From the NCBI RefSeq assembly GCF_015706575.1, contig NW_024037064.1, positions 11,881,606-11,945,605 on the forward strand: a stretch of DNA of 64,000 bases, given 5' to 3'. Shown here piece after piece: positions 1-12,800 of the stretch. The notes beneath the pieces are model-generated. The model was not told the origin of the DNA. It worked only from the letters and a program-made list of their open reading frames with translations, and did not search any database. Source of the stretch: Patiria miniata (taxonomy: Eukaryota; Echinodermata; Asteroidea; Valvatida; Asterinidae). The number at the start of each line of letters is the position of its first letter. Within the stretch, counting starts at the first letter, position 1. The position numbers and the translations under genes are program-made.

Positions 1-267
1 TACACACCTATGAACGGGTACAAGCCAGCTAGACTGGTTCCCTGACTTTACAATTCCCCAATGTTTGTAAACTGCTCTGTTTCTTCTTAAATGGAGTCAG
101 GGAACCAGACTACAGGAAAATGATTGTTTTTCTTGGTTTTTATAGCATTTTCGAACCCAAAACCTAAAAAAAGTCAGTGTAACTATATTTGCTATATATT
201 TCCAACCCCCCAATTCCATCCATTTCTGAAAATTACAGCCAAAGCAAATGATGTATATTCCCTTTAA
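1..267 (-). mobile_element. TTAA-MITE family 1, copy cut by window edge
   Basis: Ends GATGTATATTCCCTTTAA and matches the 4857-5377 copy in reverse. The other half lies upstream of the window. Non-coding; the 72-codon frame inside is a chance frame repeated in other copies. Confidence 0.85.
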
Positions 268-665
268 CGCTGGAGGACAAGTAAACATGATGTGGCTGTC
301 TGTGTACACAAGCACGGCTGACGGGTTAAAACGTCAAGAGAGCCTGGACTCGCCTCCGGAAGACGTCTAAACACGTCGGGAGAATGCAAAGTTAAACTTG
401 TGAAGCATTGGATTAAGTCAGCGTTCCAGATTTTATTCAAACTTAACTCGCAGATGGCTTATTCAAAGCCCTGCCACAGTTCATGTGAATTAATGTCGTC
501 ATTGTTTTGAAACTGCTTTATTACAGCTCTGCGTTACGTCGATTAGAAATTAATCAATTATGAAGCATTGAGTGGATGTACTTGAGCTAGAGAACAGAGC
601 TTTCAAAATGAATTATTAAATAATTGCAGCTTCAATTTGCCACTTTGTTAACATTTTTGTTCCAG

Positions 666-835
666 AGCCGGGTGGTGCGTGCGGGGACCATTCGTCCAGC
701 ACCGACCCCACGGGGTGGTGGGGCCTGAACGGTACCTTCGTGACGGACTTTTCCCAGTGCCGGCTGCAGGATATGCCGCCGGGAATGACTTGGATCAAGT
801 ACCGTCACCCGCAGAACACTACACAGCCAGATGAG
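666..835 (+). CDS. MEGF8: MEGF8 window exon 1: linker after first kelch block
   Basis: Acceptor TTGTTCCAG, donor GTATGG. It enters in phase 1 (AG completes a codon) and leaves in phase 0. It encodes a Cys-containing stretch with GLNGTFVTDF and DMPPGMTW. The preceding exon is outside the window. Confidence 0.88.
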
Positions 836-3800
836 GTATGGATTCTGTGCTCGAGCAGTACAAGGCGCTTTGTCAGCTCTAGTCTCGGGGCAAGACGTCG
901 TTGCGGTTTGATATGCGATAACCCGCCACTGCGATGGCACATCGCCGTGAGAAGGCATTAGCATGACAAAGGGCTTTCACCTGTGAACCGCCAGTAACAA
1001 CATCTAGGGAATCTAGTACAATCTCCCCTAAAAAATGGGGAAAACTACATTGCGTCAGTAAATTAGGTGAAGTCGAGTGACACTTAAAGATGTAATGGTT
1101 GTGTAAATTTTCAATACTCAACTATGGTACAGGGTCTTTGTCTCTGCCAAGTTTCACTTTCCTATTATACTTCAAAATATCAAGATGACTTGTAGAACAT
1201 CTTTTACATTGTCTATGGGATTTGGATGGAAGAACAAAAAGTAAAAACAGAAGTAAAAAAAAATCAGAACAAAAACAAAGGTTTTTCTGGAAAAATCTGG
1301 AAAATCAAAAAATGTTTTTTATAAGTACTGTGAAATCTCGATAAGTCAAAACCTGGTAAATCGCAAACCCTTCTAACCCAAATGTAAGAACTCATTCCCA
1401 TCTATTGTTATTGAAAAGAAAGTCCATTTGCTAACTCAGAACTCTGCTTAACTCAAAATTTTTATAAAGTTTATGTGGGGCAATTGATATGGAGTGATTT
1501 ACAGTACGCATGTTATAACTGACAAGGGCTTTAACCTGCTAAAAGGCTGTGAACAATGAACTGCCATTGACAAAAAGTTACCGTCAGCAAAAGAAGTGTC
1601 ACCTGACAATAACCAACCGCAACTGCATGATAAAGTAACATCACAGTCATGTATGTATGTACATGTGTGTAGTTTTTGTTTCCATTATTTAGTGGTAAAA
1701 AGCTATTCGAATATTCGGTTGATGACCGAATATTTGAGTATTTGGTATATTCGGAACAGCCCTAGCTCTGACTGTAGAGTGCTCAGTAAATGAAATTCGT
1801 AAAGGGCAAAACCCAATTAAGAATAATTAGCTGTTTCGGCAAACAGCCGAAACAGCATTTGTTTTAGTTGAAGTTTTTTTTCTTCTTTTTCAGCCATTCC
1901 TCATAGCATTTGTACACGTTTTTACAGTGGAAGGCACTTTGGGCACTAAAATCGATCCGATTGACTTTATACTCGGCACACACTTAGACCAGCATCTGAA
2001 GATGTGTGCCGAACATTGACATCATCGTGACGTTATCACGTGCCAAGTTACGTAACATTATATGCAATTTATATATTTTTTTTCAGGTGACGATCGTCGA
2101 AAAGACAGACAGGAGTTTCAGTTTTTACTACGTCAGCATTCAGGAGGAGAAGACAAACGGAGGGGAGTACATCGCGGAGTACAAGGGCTTCCTGCGGCCG
2201 AACGGCGCGGTGCCGACCGGGGACGCGCAACTGCGCGTCTGGATGGGCAGCTCCAACGCCATCTCCTCGCTGCACCTCAGCACCGACGCAAATCCGCAGA
2301 ATGCTGTAAGTTTTCTTTCCGTCTTTGGAATCATATTCCGATTCCAAGCCTGTTTCAAAATTTTGTTATGTGTTTTGGAAATGTAGAATTTTTTAAAAGT
2401 ACATTAAAAAGTACTGAAGTCGTTCGTCCTTTCTTGCTCTTCATTGTTTATTACTGCTATCCATTCCACTTTGTTCATTGACCTCGGTCTCCCCAGTACC
2501 ACTTTGATTTTTCCAATATTAATTTTTAGAATGTGAAAAATAAAGTCGAAATTAAATGTCATTTTTTTTTAACTTTGATATTCACAATCAAGGAAATGTT
2601 CTTTACAGGTTGTCTTTGAACTTTACTCTTTCAAACGACAAAAATTAAGGCCATACATGTGCAAAACTTATTCTGATCATGTAAAAACTCTTCAATAGTC
2701 ATGCCATATTGATCAATCGTTAAGCCATTCACCAAATGATGAATAATTTGCTCTCCATTCCTTAATCTGTGCATGGGGAATTTTGAAGCAGTTTTCAATT
2801 TTGTTTATAACAGTAATAGTAAGATGAAAGCACTACATGTATTAATTCAGTTCAATTCAGTTCAATTTTTAATTGAATTTATTTATTCTGATCATGTAAA
2901 TACATGAAACTCAACTTCTTGTTCGGCAATTAGAACTTCACATTAAAAGATCAAACATTTACATACATACAACTCATTACATTCACTATTAATCCACAAG
3001 AAATATTTACTGAAATAGCAAATTAAAGACATAAAGGAAAAAGAAGCTAAAAAAAACATATTTGTTAAAAGTATTGTCACAATTTCTTTTTCCTCCACAG
3101 GAGAGAGTGGCCTACTATGCGTTAGATGATGAACAGTTAGTGGAAGCCGAACGCCCCAACAACGCGGCCGTCTTTCCAGTCAACTCGAAGACGGCGGCGT
3201 ACTACGTCCTTCAGGAGGAGCGACAAGTTATCAAGATGAGCGCCGTGCATTCCGTCATGGATCTGAAGTGGAACGGAAACCATCCACTCGGGCTCGTGTC
3301 ACAGGTAAGGCCATGAAAAACGTACATGAATGTGTGGGTATGGTATTAAACGCCCTAAGAATTATCTTGGTAGGTCGGCAGGTATCTAGGTAGGTAAATA
3401 GTTTTATTTTGTTACTGTTATCCCCCTGGCTTTCAAGCGAAACAGGGGAATATTGCAATCGCGCATTCCTTCTGTGTGTGTGTGCCTTTCTTGGTTAGGT
3501 TCACTTTAAGTGCAGTCATCAATCTCAACCAAACCTGAAAGGTGGTCTGTAGAGAGAAGGCCGATCTCAAAAAAATCCTTTCCAATATAGATATGTACGA
3601 GTTCTCTGGAGAGCTCTGCTCAGTATTACTAACATGACTAATGACTCTAACATGTGGGCCTTTGCACACTAAAGGGGTACAAAAGGATGACATGGGAAAT
3701 GAAGCAGGATAATAATATCAAGTTGTTTGTCCTATTTTCTACTTGTACATTCCCACCCCATTGTTGAGGATTGTGCTTTTAATTTATTTGAAACTTTCCA

Positions 3801-6800
3801 GACAAATTTGACAAGATATTTATGCTCACAGTGCTATGTACGTAACATGGACAGAAAGGTTTCCCGTGGATTGCGCAAGTTTAACTTGCAGTATTTTTTT
3901 TGGTTTGTCTTAATCATTGTTATACTTTGTTTAATACTTAAGGGTCACTTTGACAGTGTTCTGTTTATTTAATCTGTTTAATAATTAAAAGTAAAGGGGA
4001 CGAAGCTGTGTTCACAGTAACAGAGTGCCACTCTCTCTTTCGAAGCGATTGGGCTAAACTAAATTTTGACTAATTCTTGTTCTATTTACATGTATTACTC
4101 TGTACAGCGCATTGGGACTCCGTGTGTATAGTGCTTAATAAGAACGGTTTTATTATTATTATAATAACAAGTATAGCCTTTAGGAGACACTTTAGCGTCA
4201 AATGTTATACTTTTGGGAGACATGTCGAATTAGGGAGACATTTCAATGTCTCCCTAATTCCACATTCCTAGGGGAGTGTGTGGCCTAGTGGTTAGGGTTC
4301 GTGACTCATGATCAGAGGGTCCGGGGTTCGAATCCAGCCGCTGGTCATATATTGTGTCCTTGGGCAAGGCACTTCACCCCCACTTGCCCCTCTCCACCCA
4401 GGAGTATAAATGGGTACCGGCATTAGCTGGGGAGTAACCTGCGATGGACTAGCATCCCATCCAGGGGGAGTAGAAATATTCTCAGTCGTTTCATGCTACT
4501 GAAACCGGAGATAAACGCCGGCCTAATGAGCCACATTGGCTCGGGACAGACTTTACTTTTTTTAATTCCACTTAGAGGCACAATTTTGATGTCGCAAATA
4601 GGCTAGATCGATTGCTCGTGGTCCAATTAGTAAAAATACCGAAATTTGTGGGGGTTGGATAAGGTAAAATTGGGGTAAGGGTCATTAAAGTTGGAAAAAA
4701 ATGTGTGGACAAGTCTATGGGAATGTCTCCCTAATACCCAATTATCGGTAATAGTCATAATAATATTGGATGGCTTTGAGGTGGATACAAGAATATATGG
4801 CACAAGCTATGACAATATTGCACGAGTGTAAATCAAGGGTTACAAATTAATTTAAGTTAAAGGGAATATACATCATTTGCTTTTGTTGTAATTTTCAGAA
4901 ATGGATGGAATTGGGGGGTTGGAAATATATAGCAAATATAGTTACACTGACTTTTTGAGGTTTTGGGTTCGAAAATGCTTTAAAAACCAAGAAAACAATC
5001 ATTTTCCTGTAGTCTGGTTCCCTGACTCCATATAAGAAGAAACAGAGCAGTTAACATACATTGGTTAATTTTAAGGTCAGGGAACCAGTCTAGCTGGCTT
5101 GTACCCGTTCATAGGTGTGTAATCGATTGCAAACAAGTGCGATGGTCAATTGGGGCCAGTATTTGAAAAAAAGCCAGTGTTTTCCAACGCTGGTCGGCCG
5201 ACCAGCGTTGGAAATTGATACAAAAATACCACTTTTCTTGAAAATGACAGTATACCAGGTGCCATGATTTTATAGGATGCTTTTACACTGTCATTCACTA
5301 ACAGTCCAGCAAGGTATTTCAAAATGATTTGGTAGTTTTATTTTTTGATGTTTGCAAATGTTGTATTTTCCCTTTAATTTATTTGGATAAAACTCTAGAC
5401 CTTCTCAAGGGAGTATCTGCAACCCTACTATTCCGGCGCCTGCGATTCCTACGTCACCTGCTCCGGCTGCTTGACAGACGCGTCCTGTGGCTGGTGCCCG
5501 GCCAGCGAGACCTGCGAACTGCGCAGTAAGACCACTGCAGCGGAGGACCACTGCGGCACGGCTACCGGCGCCATCATGCACCACCTGATCACGCAGTGGG
5601 ACCAGTGTCTGGACTGTAAGCTGTACGTGGACTGCTTGTCGTGCACCGAGGTATGTTGACACAGTTTTTTATGGTCCGCGGACAAAACTTTAAAACGGTG
5701 GTTGTGTTTATAATTCTGTAACTTAAAAAGTACACGAGTGATTTGAATGATTCTTGTACTAAAAGAAAGCTTATTAATTGGGCTTTCATATCCTAGATTT
5801 TGAGAGTGCTACATGCAGAACTTCATTAAGAATATAGTCCTGCCACTTGTGGTTTCCTTTTTTTTTTTTGCTCACCATGTAAACTATATACAGGAAAAGA
5901 CGATGAATAGTTATGTTGAGTCAACTATATAAAAATGAACTCTGGGAATAGCTTTACTAGGCTTGCCTTGGCCTGTTATAACACATCAGTGTAAAACAAA
6001 TTATCAAATGTTTGAATTAGAAAGTTGTAAAGATAACCCGGTAGTCGCTGTACTGCCCTCTCTGTTATTCCCTTTACTGGCCTTAACTGCTCCTAGAGTG
6101 TATGTGCTTATGAATATCGGGGAGTAAATACAATGTAATAAAGTTATATACAATGTAATAAAGTTTTATACAATGTATGTTGTAGATTACGAAGTAAATA
6201 TGCGTTTCTTTTTTTTTCTCCCAGAATCCTTTGTGCGAGTGGCTGATTTCAGGAGATGATGTCAGGTGCACCAGGCGAGGGCGCTTTCTCACCAGCATCA
6301 AGGACCCGAATCAGTGCACTTTCAACTGCCATGAGTACGTCATAAGACACTTACATAATTATTAATGTTGTATTTTTTCAAACATAGTGCATAAGTCGAC
6401 CTTCTGTACAGTTCCCTGAATGTTCTTTGCAATATGGAAATAAATGTTAAGATGAACTGAAAAATATTCAAATTGATTTGTCTGGAACTTTCTGCAAATC
6501 ATGTTAATGAAAATAACCATGCAGGCCCTTGAAGAACAGAAATTTGTTTCCTGTCTGGAAACATTTCAAATTTCAAATTTCAAAAATTCTTTCCCCTGGT
6601 GTTTTTTTTTCTGTTTTGTCAATCACAAATCAAAGTGGAATCATAGTCAACCAGACATTTACCAAAAGAATAGCTACATTTAGATAACCATAAACGAAAC
6701 ACCCCTTGGTTCAACAATGGTTTGTCCTTTCATCTGTGCAGATACACTAACTGTTCGGACTGTTCCAAGCGCACAAAGGAGTGTGCATGGTGTGAGGAGA

Positions 6801-9800
6801 CCAAGACATGTTTCACCTTTGGGACATACGTAACATCATTCACCTACGGCCAGTGCCCAAACTGGTTTGATTTGTAAGTTAACCTTTTTTTTTGTCAAGT
6901 TGTGCACATTATTTAATGTTATCATTACAGTTCTGTTCAGATTAACCCTCCTATGCAAACATACATTCTGTGCAAAGTTTTCCTGTCAGTCAAATAAAAT
7001 CAAGTGACTGTTTTCAACAGTTACGAGCTCCCAGCCCACATAAAGCAGGATTGACTGGCTGTGACTGTTTATGTAACTTTGCTTTGACTGCAGGTGATTG
7101 AAAAGCCAACTGTGCCTACTGGCCTGCTTTCTCTGTTGACTGAATTTGACTAGTCAGAGTGCTTGCTTGAAATGTGATCTGACTGTTGGTGACTAGCCTG
7201 TGTGTAAAAGGCATGGCAGGGGAAGAGGATTGATTTTATGACTGTCTATAAAAAGAATTCAGTCTAAAGTAATCTATTTTATGAATACTTTCTTTGTTGT
7301 AGAAACAAGGCCTGTCCGTCATGCGCAGCTCACACGGACTGCAAGAGCTGCCTGGCAGATTTCAAGTGTGGCTGGTGTGGTAACAGGGACAACCCAACAT
7401 TGGGAAAGTGAGTACTGTAAAAAAATATATATATCTTGCCACTTCCATGGAAAAGTGAACACAGCTGAAAAGTGGGGGGAAAAATTTAATCTTCAGAATT
7501 ACAAGTAGTGCAACCTCAAATGTGGCATCAAATTGAAGGGGACATAACCAACAACAAGACCTTTAAGGTGTACCAGCGAGATTGAAAGTTTTATTTTTGT
7601 CAAAAATTTTGGGGTTTTGGAGCTTAAATTATGGATTTCACATTTAGATCTTGTTTTTACTTGTAAAGTGTTATTGTGAGTTGTTGTTTTTTATAAAGGG
7701 GAGAGAAAGGCTCATATTCTGCAATGGCAAAGTATCCAAAATTCTGGCAACTTTTGGTGCAGAAATAGCTGTAACATTGAGGTTTCTGCCTGAAATGACA
7801 TCACAATTTTGCTCATGAATATGCAAATTTGCATTAACATAAAAACCAAAAAGGCTCCAAAATACCCTTGAAAAATGGCAAAATGAAAATTGAACATAAG
7901 GATAAATGGGACACAAACGTGCATTTTCAAGGATAGCATTAAAAACTTTCATTGCATACGCTCTTAACAAGTTTACATGGTTTCCCATTCTTACTTCCTT
8001 CTCAGTTGTCAGGAGGGTAACTTTGGCGGCCCGGACTCGGCCCAGTCCTGTAGCGCCCTTGTGGCTGTGCAGTACAACATCTCGGAGAGCGAGCCGGCCG
8101 ATTGGTCCTACCGGATCTGCCCGGACGTGGAGGAGTGCATGCTGGAATTGGACGACTGCCACGCCAACGCCACCTGCGCCAACACGTTTGACGCGTACGA
8201 GTGCACCTGCAACCGGGGATTCGAGGGGAACGGGAGGGACGAATGCGTCAAAACGTAAGTTGGCCTAATAAACAAATAAGAGTTTTAGGGATTACCATAT
8301 GTTTTTTGCTTGCTCATTCCCCCTTCTCTGTTACAGAATTATTTTGTATTGATGCGTAATTGAACTTATACATGTAATGCCAAAAAAAAAAAGTCTCCGG
8401 TTTCTGGTATGGAGCTTGCCCAAAAAGTGGTGCGGTGACGCGGCTTTTTTTTTTTTTTACCTGATTTTTTTGCTTCAAATGTCGGCTGATGACTGCAAAT
8501 GGTGCCCGACTAAACTTAGTGCAAATATATGGGAGTCCAGAGAGGTCACATAAAGCTTATTCTCAACCATAACCCAATCTAAAAACACGTTAAAATTGTG
8601 CAGCAGCAGGATTCCAGTCAAACCAGTGAGTTTGGCGGTTTTGAGACATCATCTTTCATTGAAAAAAAAACTTTTTCATTTTGCCGACGCGCATGGCTAC
8701 GGCGACGCGCGCGCATACCAGAAACCGGAGACTTTTTTTGTTTGGCCTAACAGAAGTTTAACTAACTAATTATATGTACCGGTACACTTACCTTTTCAGA
8801 ATATTTGTATTGACATTATTGTCAGCAAGTGCAATCGTCATAAACAGATTTAATCGTCATAAACAGATTTATGAGTGGAATTTTTTTTAGCTCAAGAATT
8901 TTTGGGTGGATACTCTTGTGTCTATTAACCCTAACCCTGCAAGACGCAACACAGTGCATCAGCTGGAAAAGCCTGGTGCACTTTCATGCATTCAGCTATC
9001 GGCACCAGTGCGTAAATGACCAGCTCTGAAACAATGAGAGCTAGTCCCATTGAAGAATGCCACAGTTGTATCCTGCTGCATTCAGTGACCACAGACTCTG
9101 AGGCAGTTTGGCCTTGAGACTTTTGACCTGATGGATCTTGCTACTCTGGGCCAACCTCGTCCCCAGTGCTTACTTTATTTCCAACCTAGTTTCCAATAGT
9201 AAACCCTGGATAGGAAACTTCCTTCCTGCATCCTGATTCGATACGGCAATTGGCTAGAAATGGATTTTTGTCGTGTACTTGGTGTTGTTATTCACAACGT
9301 GCAGTACATGTTTTCGCGATTATTCGTCCACGCCTTCTCGAAAATACTCATTTCCTTCCCAATTTGTTCATGTTAATATGAAATGTGATACTACATGTTG
9401 TCTCGGTAAGATCGTAACAATTTAATTAAATAAATCGTGTTTTTCGTAACTCACGGTATGCTCGCGCTGCAACGAATTGACTCTGCTTTTACCCCAGACA
9501 CCGCATACAAAAACAAACGCAAATGTAACGCACAAGCAGGCACCAGACTATTCCTCATTTGCATACGTGTTCAAAAATCTTGCACATGCAAATGATCCAA
9601 TACCAGGGTGAGAGAGCAGGTAGTGATGGGCGCGTACTGCTTGACACCCTGGGGTCGAGGTTGACTCTTGGCAGGCTTGTCGCTTAGACATATGTTGCTG
9701 CGTTTGGCAGGGTTTCTTGCCAAAATACCCTGGACGGTTAGGGTTTTAAGGAAGGCTACAAATTTTCCATCAAGTTGTTTTAGATACTGTGAAACTATAA

Positions 9801-12800
9801 AATGTAACTAATCAAAAAATTAACTAAAGGGTATCGCACTGTTAGATCAGTCCTGATTTGAAAATCACAGGTGTGTGGAAAAAGGCACACCTGGATTTTT
9901 CTAGGCGTGTGATTTTTCTGGGCGTGTGATTTTTCTGGGCGTGTGATTTTTCTATGCGTGTGATTCAGTGGTCCAAACCGAAACTGAACAATCTGATATT
10001 TTTTTGTTATAATATTCACTTTGGTTAACAGTAAAGCCATTTCAAGAGCTCACAGAAGTATAGTTATGCTGTAAATGTATGTCGAAGTGTGCGGTGCAGA
10101 GGGATTCAGGCGTGCGATAATTCACACTTCTTTTAGGTGTGCGATGGCGTGGGGGTGCAAGCGCACCTCAAATCAAAAGGACTGTTAGATTTACTGGATG
10201 CAAAAACACTGTGAAATGAATGTCCAAATTGCATCTGAAAGTCGATTAATTGTATGTAATGGCCTGTTTGTTTGCCAAAAATGAAAACACTGTTGAGAAA
10301 CTGACTGGTATCCCACCATGCTTTGTGTGCATTAGGTGTTACCATGAGTGCATCCACGGCCGCTGCAGTGGGGCACCAGACTACACGTGCATCTGCGACG
10401 TCGGGTGGAATGGGGAAAACTGCAGCACGGACTGCGAGTGCAATTTCCACAGCACCTGCGAAACTGGGATTGGCATCTGCGACGAATGCCAACGTAAGAT
10501 TATTATTCTATTTCAATCCTCATTTGCCATGTTACATGCAGTTTCCATCCTATTCTGTTCTATACTTGCTTTTCGACAAATTCAATTGTTTTATCCCAAT
10601 GAATTGGCAACTTTGAGCGTTTTATTTTATGGCAAAAACATATTATTTTTTCTTCTCTAGTAGACTGGTGGACTGAGTAGACTGGTTTCTGGTCGCCATG
10701 TAATTCCATGGATACCAAAAGGGGGCAGGAACCAGTCTACCTTATGAGAACTTTATCATCTTTAGCCACATAGAATTCAAAATCATGACGTTTTTTTAAT
10801 AACGTCTCAATCAGAAGTGAATTTAAAAAAAATTGATAGGAAAAAAAAATGGCAACTTAAAATGCACTTTACTTTTTGAGATGAATCTCTACAGAAGCAT
10901 TGGCAGTAGATCTTGAACCCCCCATGCAAATATACATTCTGTGCCAAGGTGTCCTTTCAGTTAATATCAATCAAGTGTTTTCAACAGTTAAGAGCTCCCA
11001 GCCTACATAAAGCAGGATTGACTGGCTGTGACTGTTTATGTATTAGCTTTATTTTGATTATGGGTGTTTGATAAGCCAGCTGTGCCCACAACTTGCTGCT
11101 TTGTCTGTTCATGGTCTGTTGACTAAATTTGACTAGTCACAGTGCTTGCTTGACATATGATCTGACTGTTGGTGACTAGCTAGCCCCATAAATGTGGCCA
11201 ATTTACTGGACTGCCTCCGTAAATCAAGGCCACACTTCCACCATGTACAAAAACATGTCGAACTTTGTCAAATTTTGATTTTCACATTTAGGCTTAGTTT
11301 GTAGTTTATTTTTGATCGAGAAGCATACTCACCCTCTATATAGGCTTATCAGAAAGTGCTGCCTCTTTCAGATATCTAATTTTTGTGAAATTTCATGTTG
11401 AAAATTTGATACAAAAACATGTGCAAACTAATATGAAAATTTCACGAGAAATAGACATCTGAAAAAGGCAGCACTTTCTGATTAGACTATAAAGAGGGTG
11501 AGCATGCTTCTAAAGCAATAATAAACTAAAAACTAAGCCTAAATGTGAAAATCAAAATTTGACAAAGTTCAACATGTTTTTGTACATGGTGGAAGTGTGG
11601 CCTTTATTTACGGAGGTGGTCCAGTAAATTGGCCACATTTATGGGGCTAGTGACTAGCCTGTGTTAAAAGTATAGCAGGGGAAGTGGATGGAAATTTGGA
11701 CTGTCTGTGACTGTTTAATATTTGGATGGTTAAAGACAACACCGAAACACTTTGGTGTAAATTGGCCTGTCATGCAGCAACTGAGAAGCTTTTGTTTGGA
11801 CATATTGCCTGATTTTTGTTTCTTACTTTTATCTATTTCAGACTGGACCATGGGCCAGTTCTGCGAGCTGTGCCGGCCCGGTAGCTACGGCAACGCCACT
11901 GACCAATCCCAGGGCTGCCGGGAGTGCCAGTGCAACGGGCACGGCGACGCGACCCTGGGCAGCTGTCACAACGAAACGGGGATCTGCTACTGCACCGAGA
12001 ACACGAAGGGCGATCACTGCGAGGACTGCGTGACGGGATTCTATCATGACCCAAGGTAAGGCTCAGCTTCCATCACCAGCCGGTTGCTTAACCCTTTCAT
12101 GACCACATTGTTTATTGACTTGGCTCTCCCCAGGACCAAAGTGTTTGCTCAGTCATGCGGAAATCACTAGAGCGTGAACAAAATGACCGCAAGTCCAAAA
12201 CTCACTTTTTTCAACCCAGATTTTCACTGCCAAGGAGTGATTTAAATCATAGGTGTTGTGTGTAAAGTTTGTTCCGTGAACCTTACGCTGTAAAAATGAA
12301 GTCCATATGTGTAAATATAAGAAAGTTATGCCTGTTTGTTCATCTGGTTCCATTTATCAAACTGCAAGCCATTTCACCACATGACCAAATGGCACTCCAT
12401 ACCTCAATTTGTGCGTGGATACTTCTGAAGCACTTTTCTCATTTTTTTGTAATGTCAACACTTTGAATAAACTACACCATTAGAACGATCCGAAAACACT
12501 CTTTCAGCTGGTATATGGTTGATGTATGGACGGCCAAACATATCAACATGCCGCCTTTCTGAAAAGTAGTGAATATATCTGTGTTGAGGGTGTTCTGTGT
12601 GTGGTTTCCTGGTGGACTAAAGTCGCCCATGGGAACCAGCAGGGGGGTTCTTCTTGTCGACTAAGTCACCCATGGTAAGGATAGGGTTAACCGGCCAGCC
12701 ACTTTACGGCCGGTATGATCCTTGGTGGGTACTATTGCCCCTCTCGGCCGGTACAGGGCTGGTCTTGATACAGTATCCCGTTGACAATAATTATTTGACA

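Noticed and set aside
97-315. Small open frames of 67-72 codons recurring at 97-315, 27235-27441 and 61406-61609
   Set aside because: They are the same MITE read in different places; the frames come from shared repeat sequence.
4270-4350. tRNA gene
   Set aside because: Box A and box B are present but no cloverleaf forms and the unit continues into a repeated SINE body. The same holds for 13409, 34390, 34730 and 49744.
7671-8162. 163-codon open frame on the - strand
   Set aside because: Antisense shadow of the GC-rich exon at 8006-8254, extended into intron.
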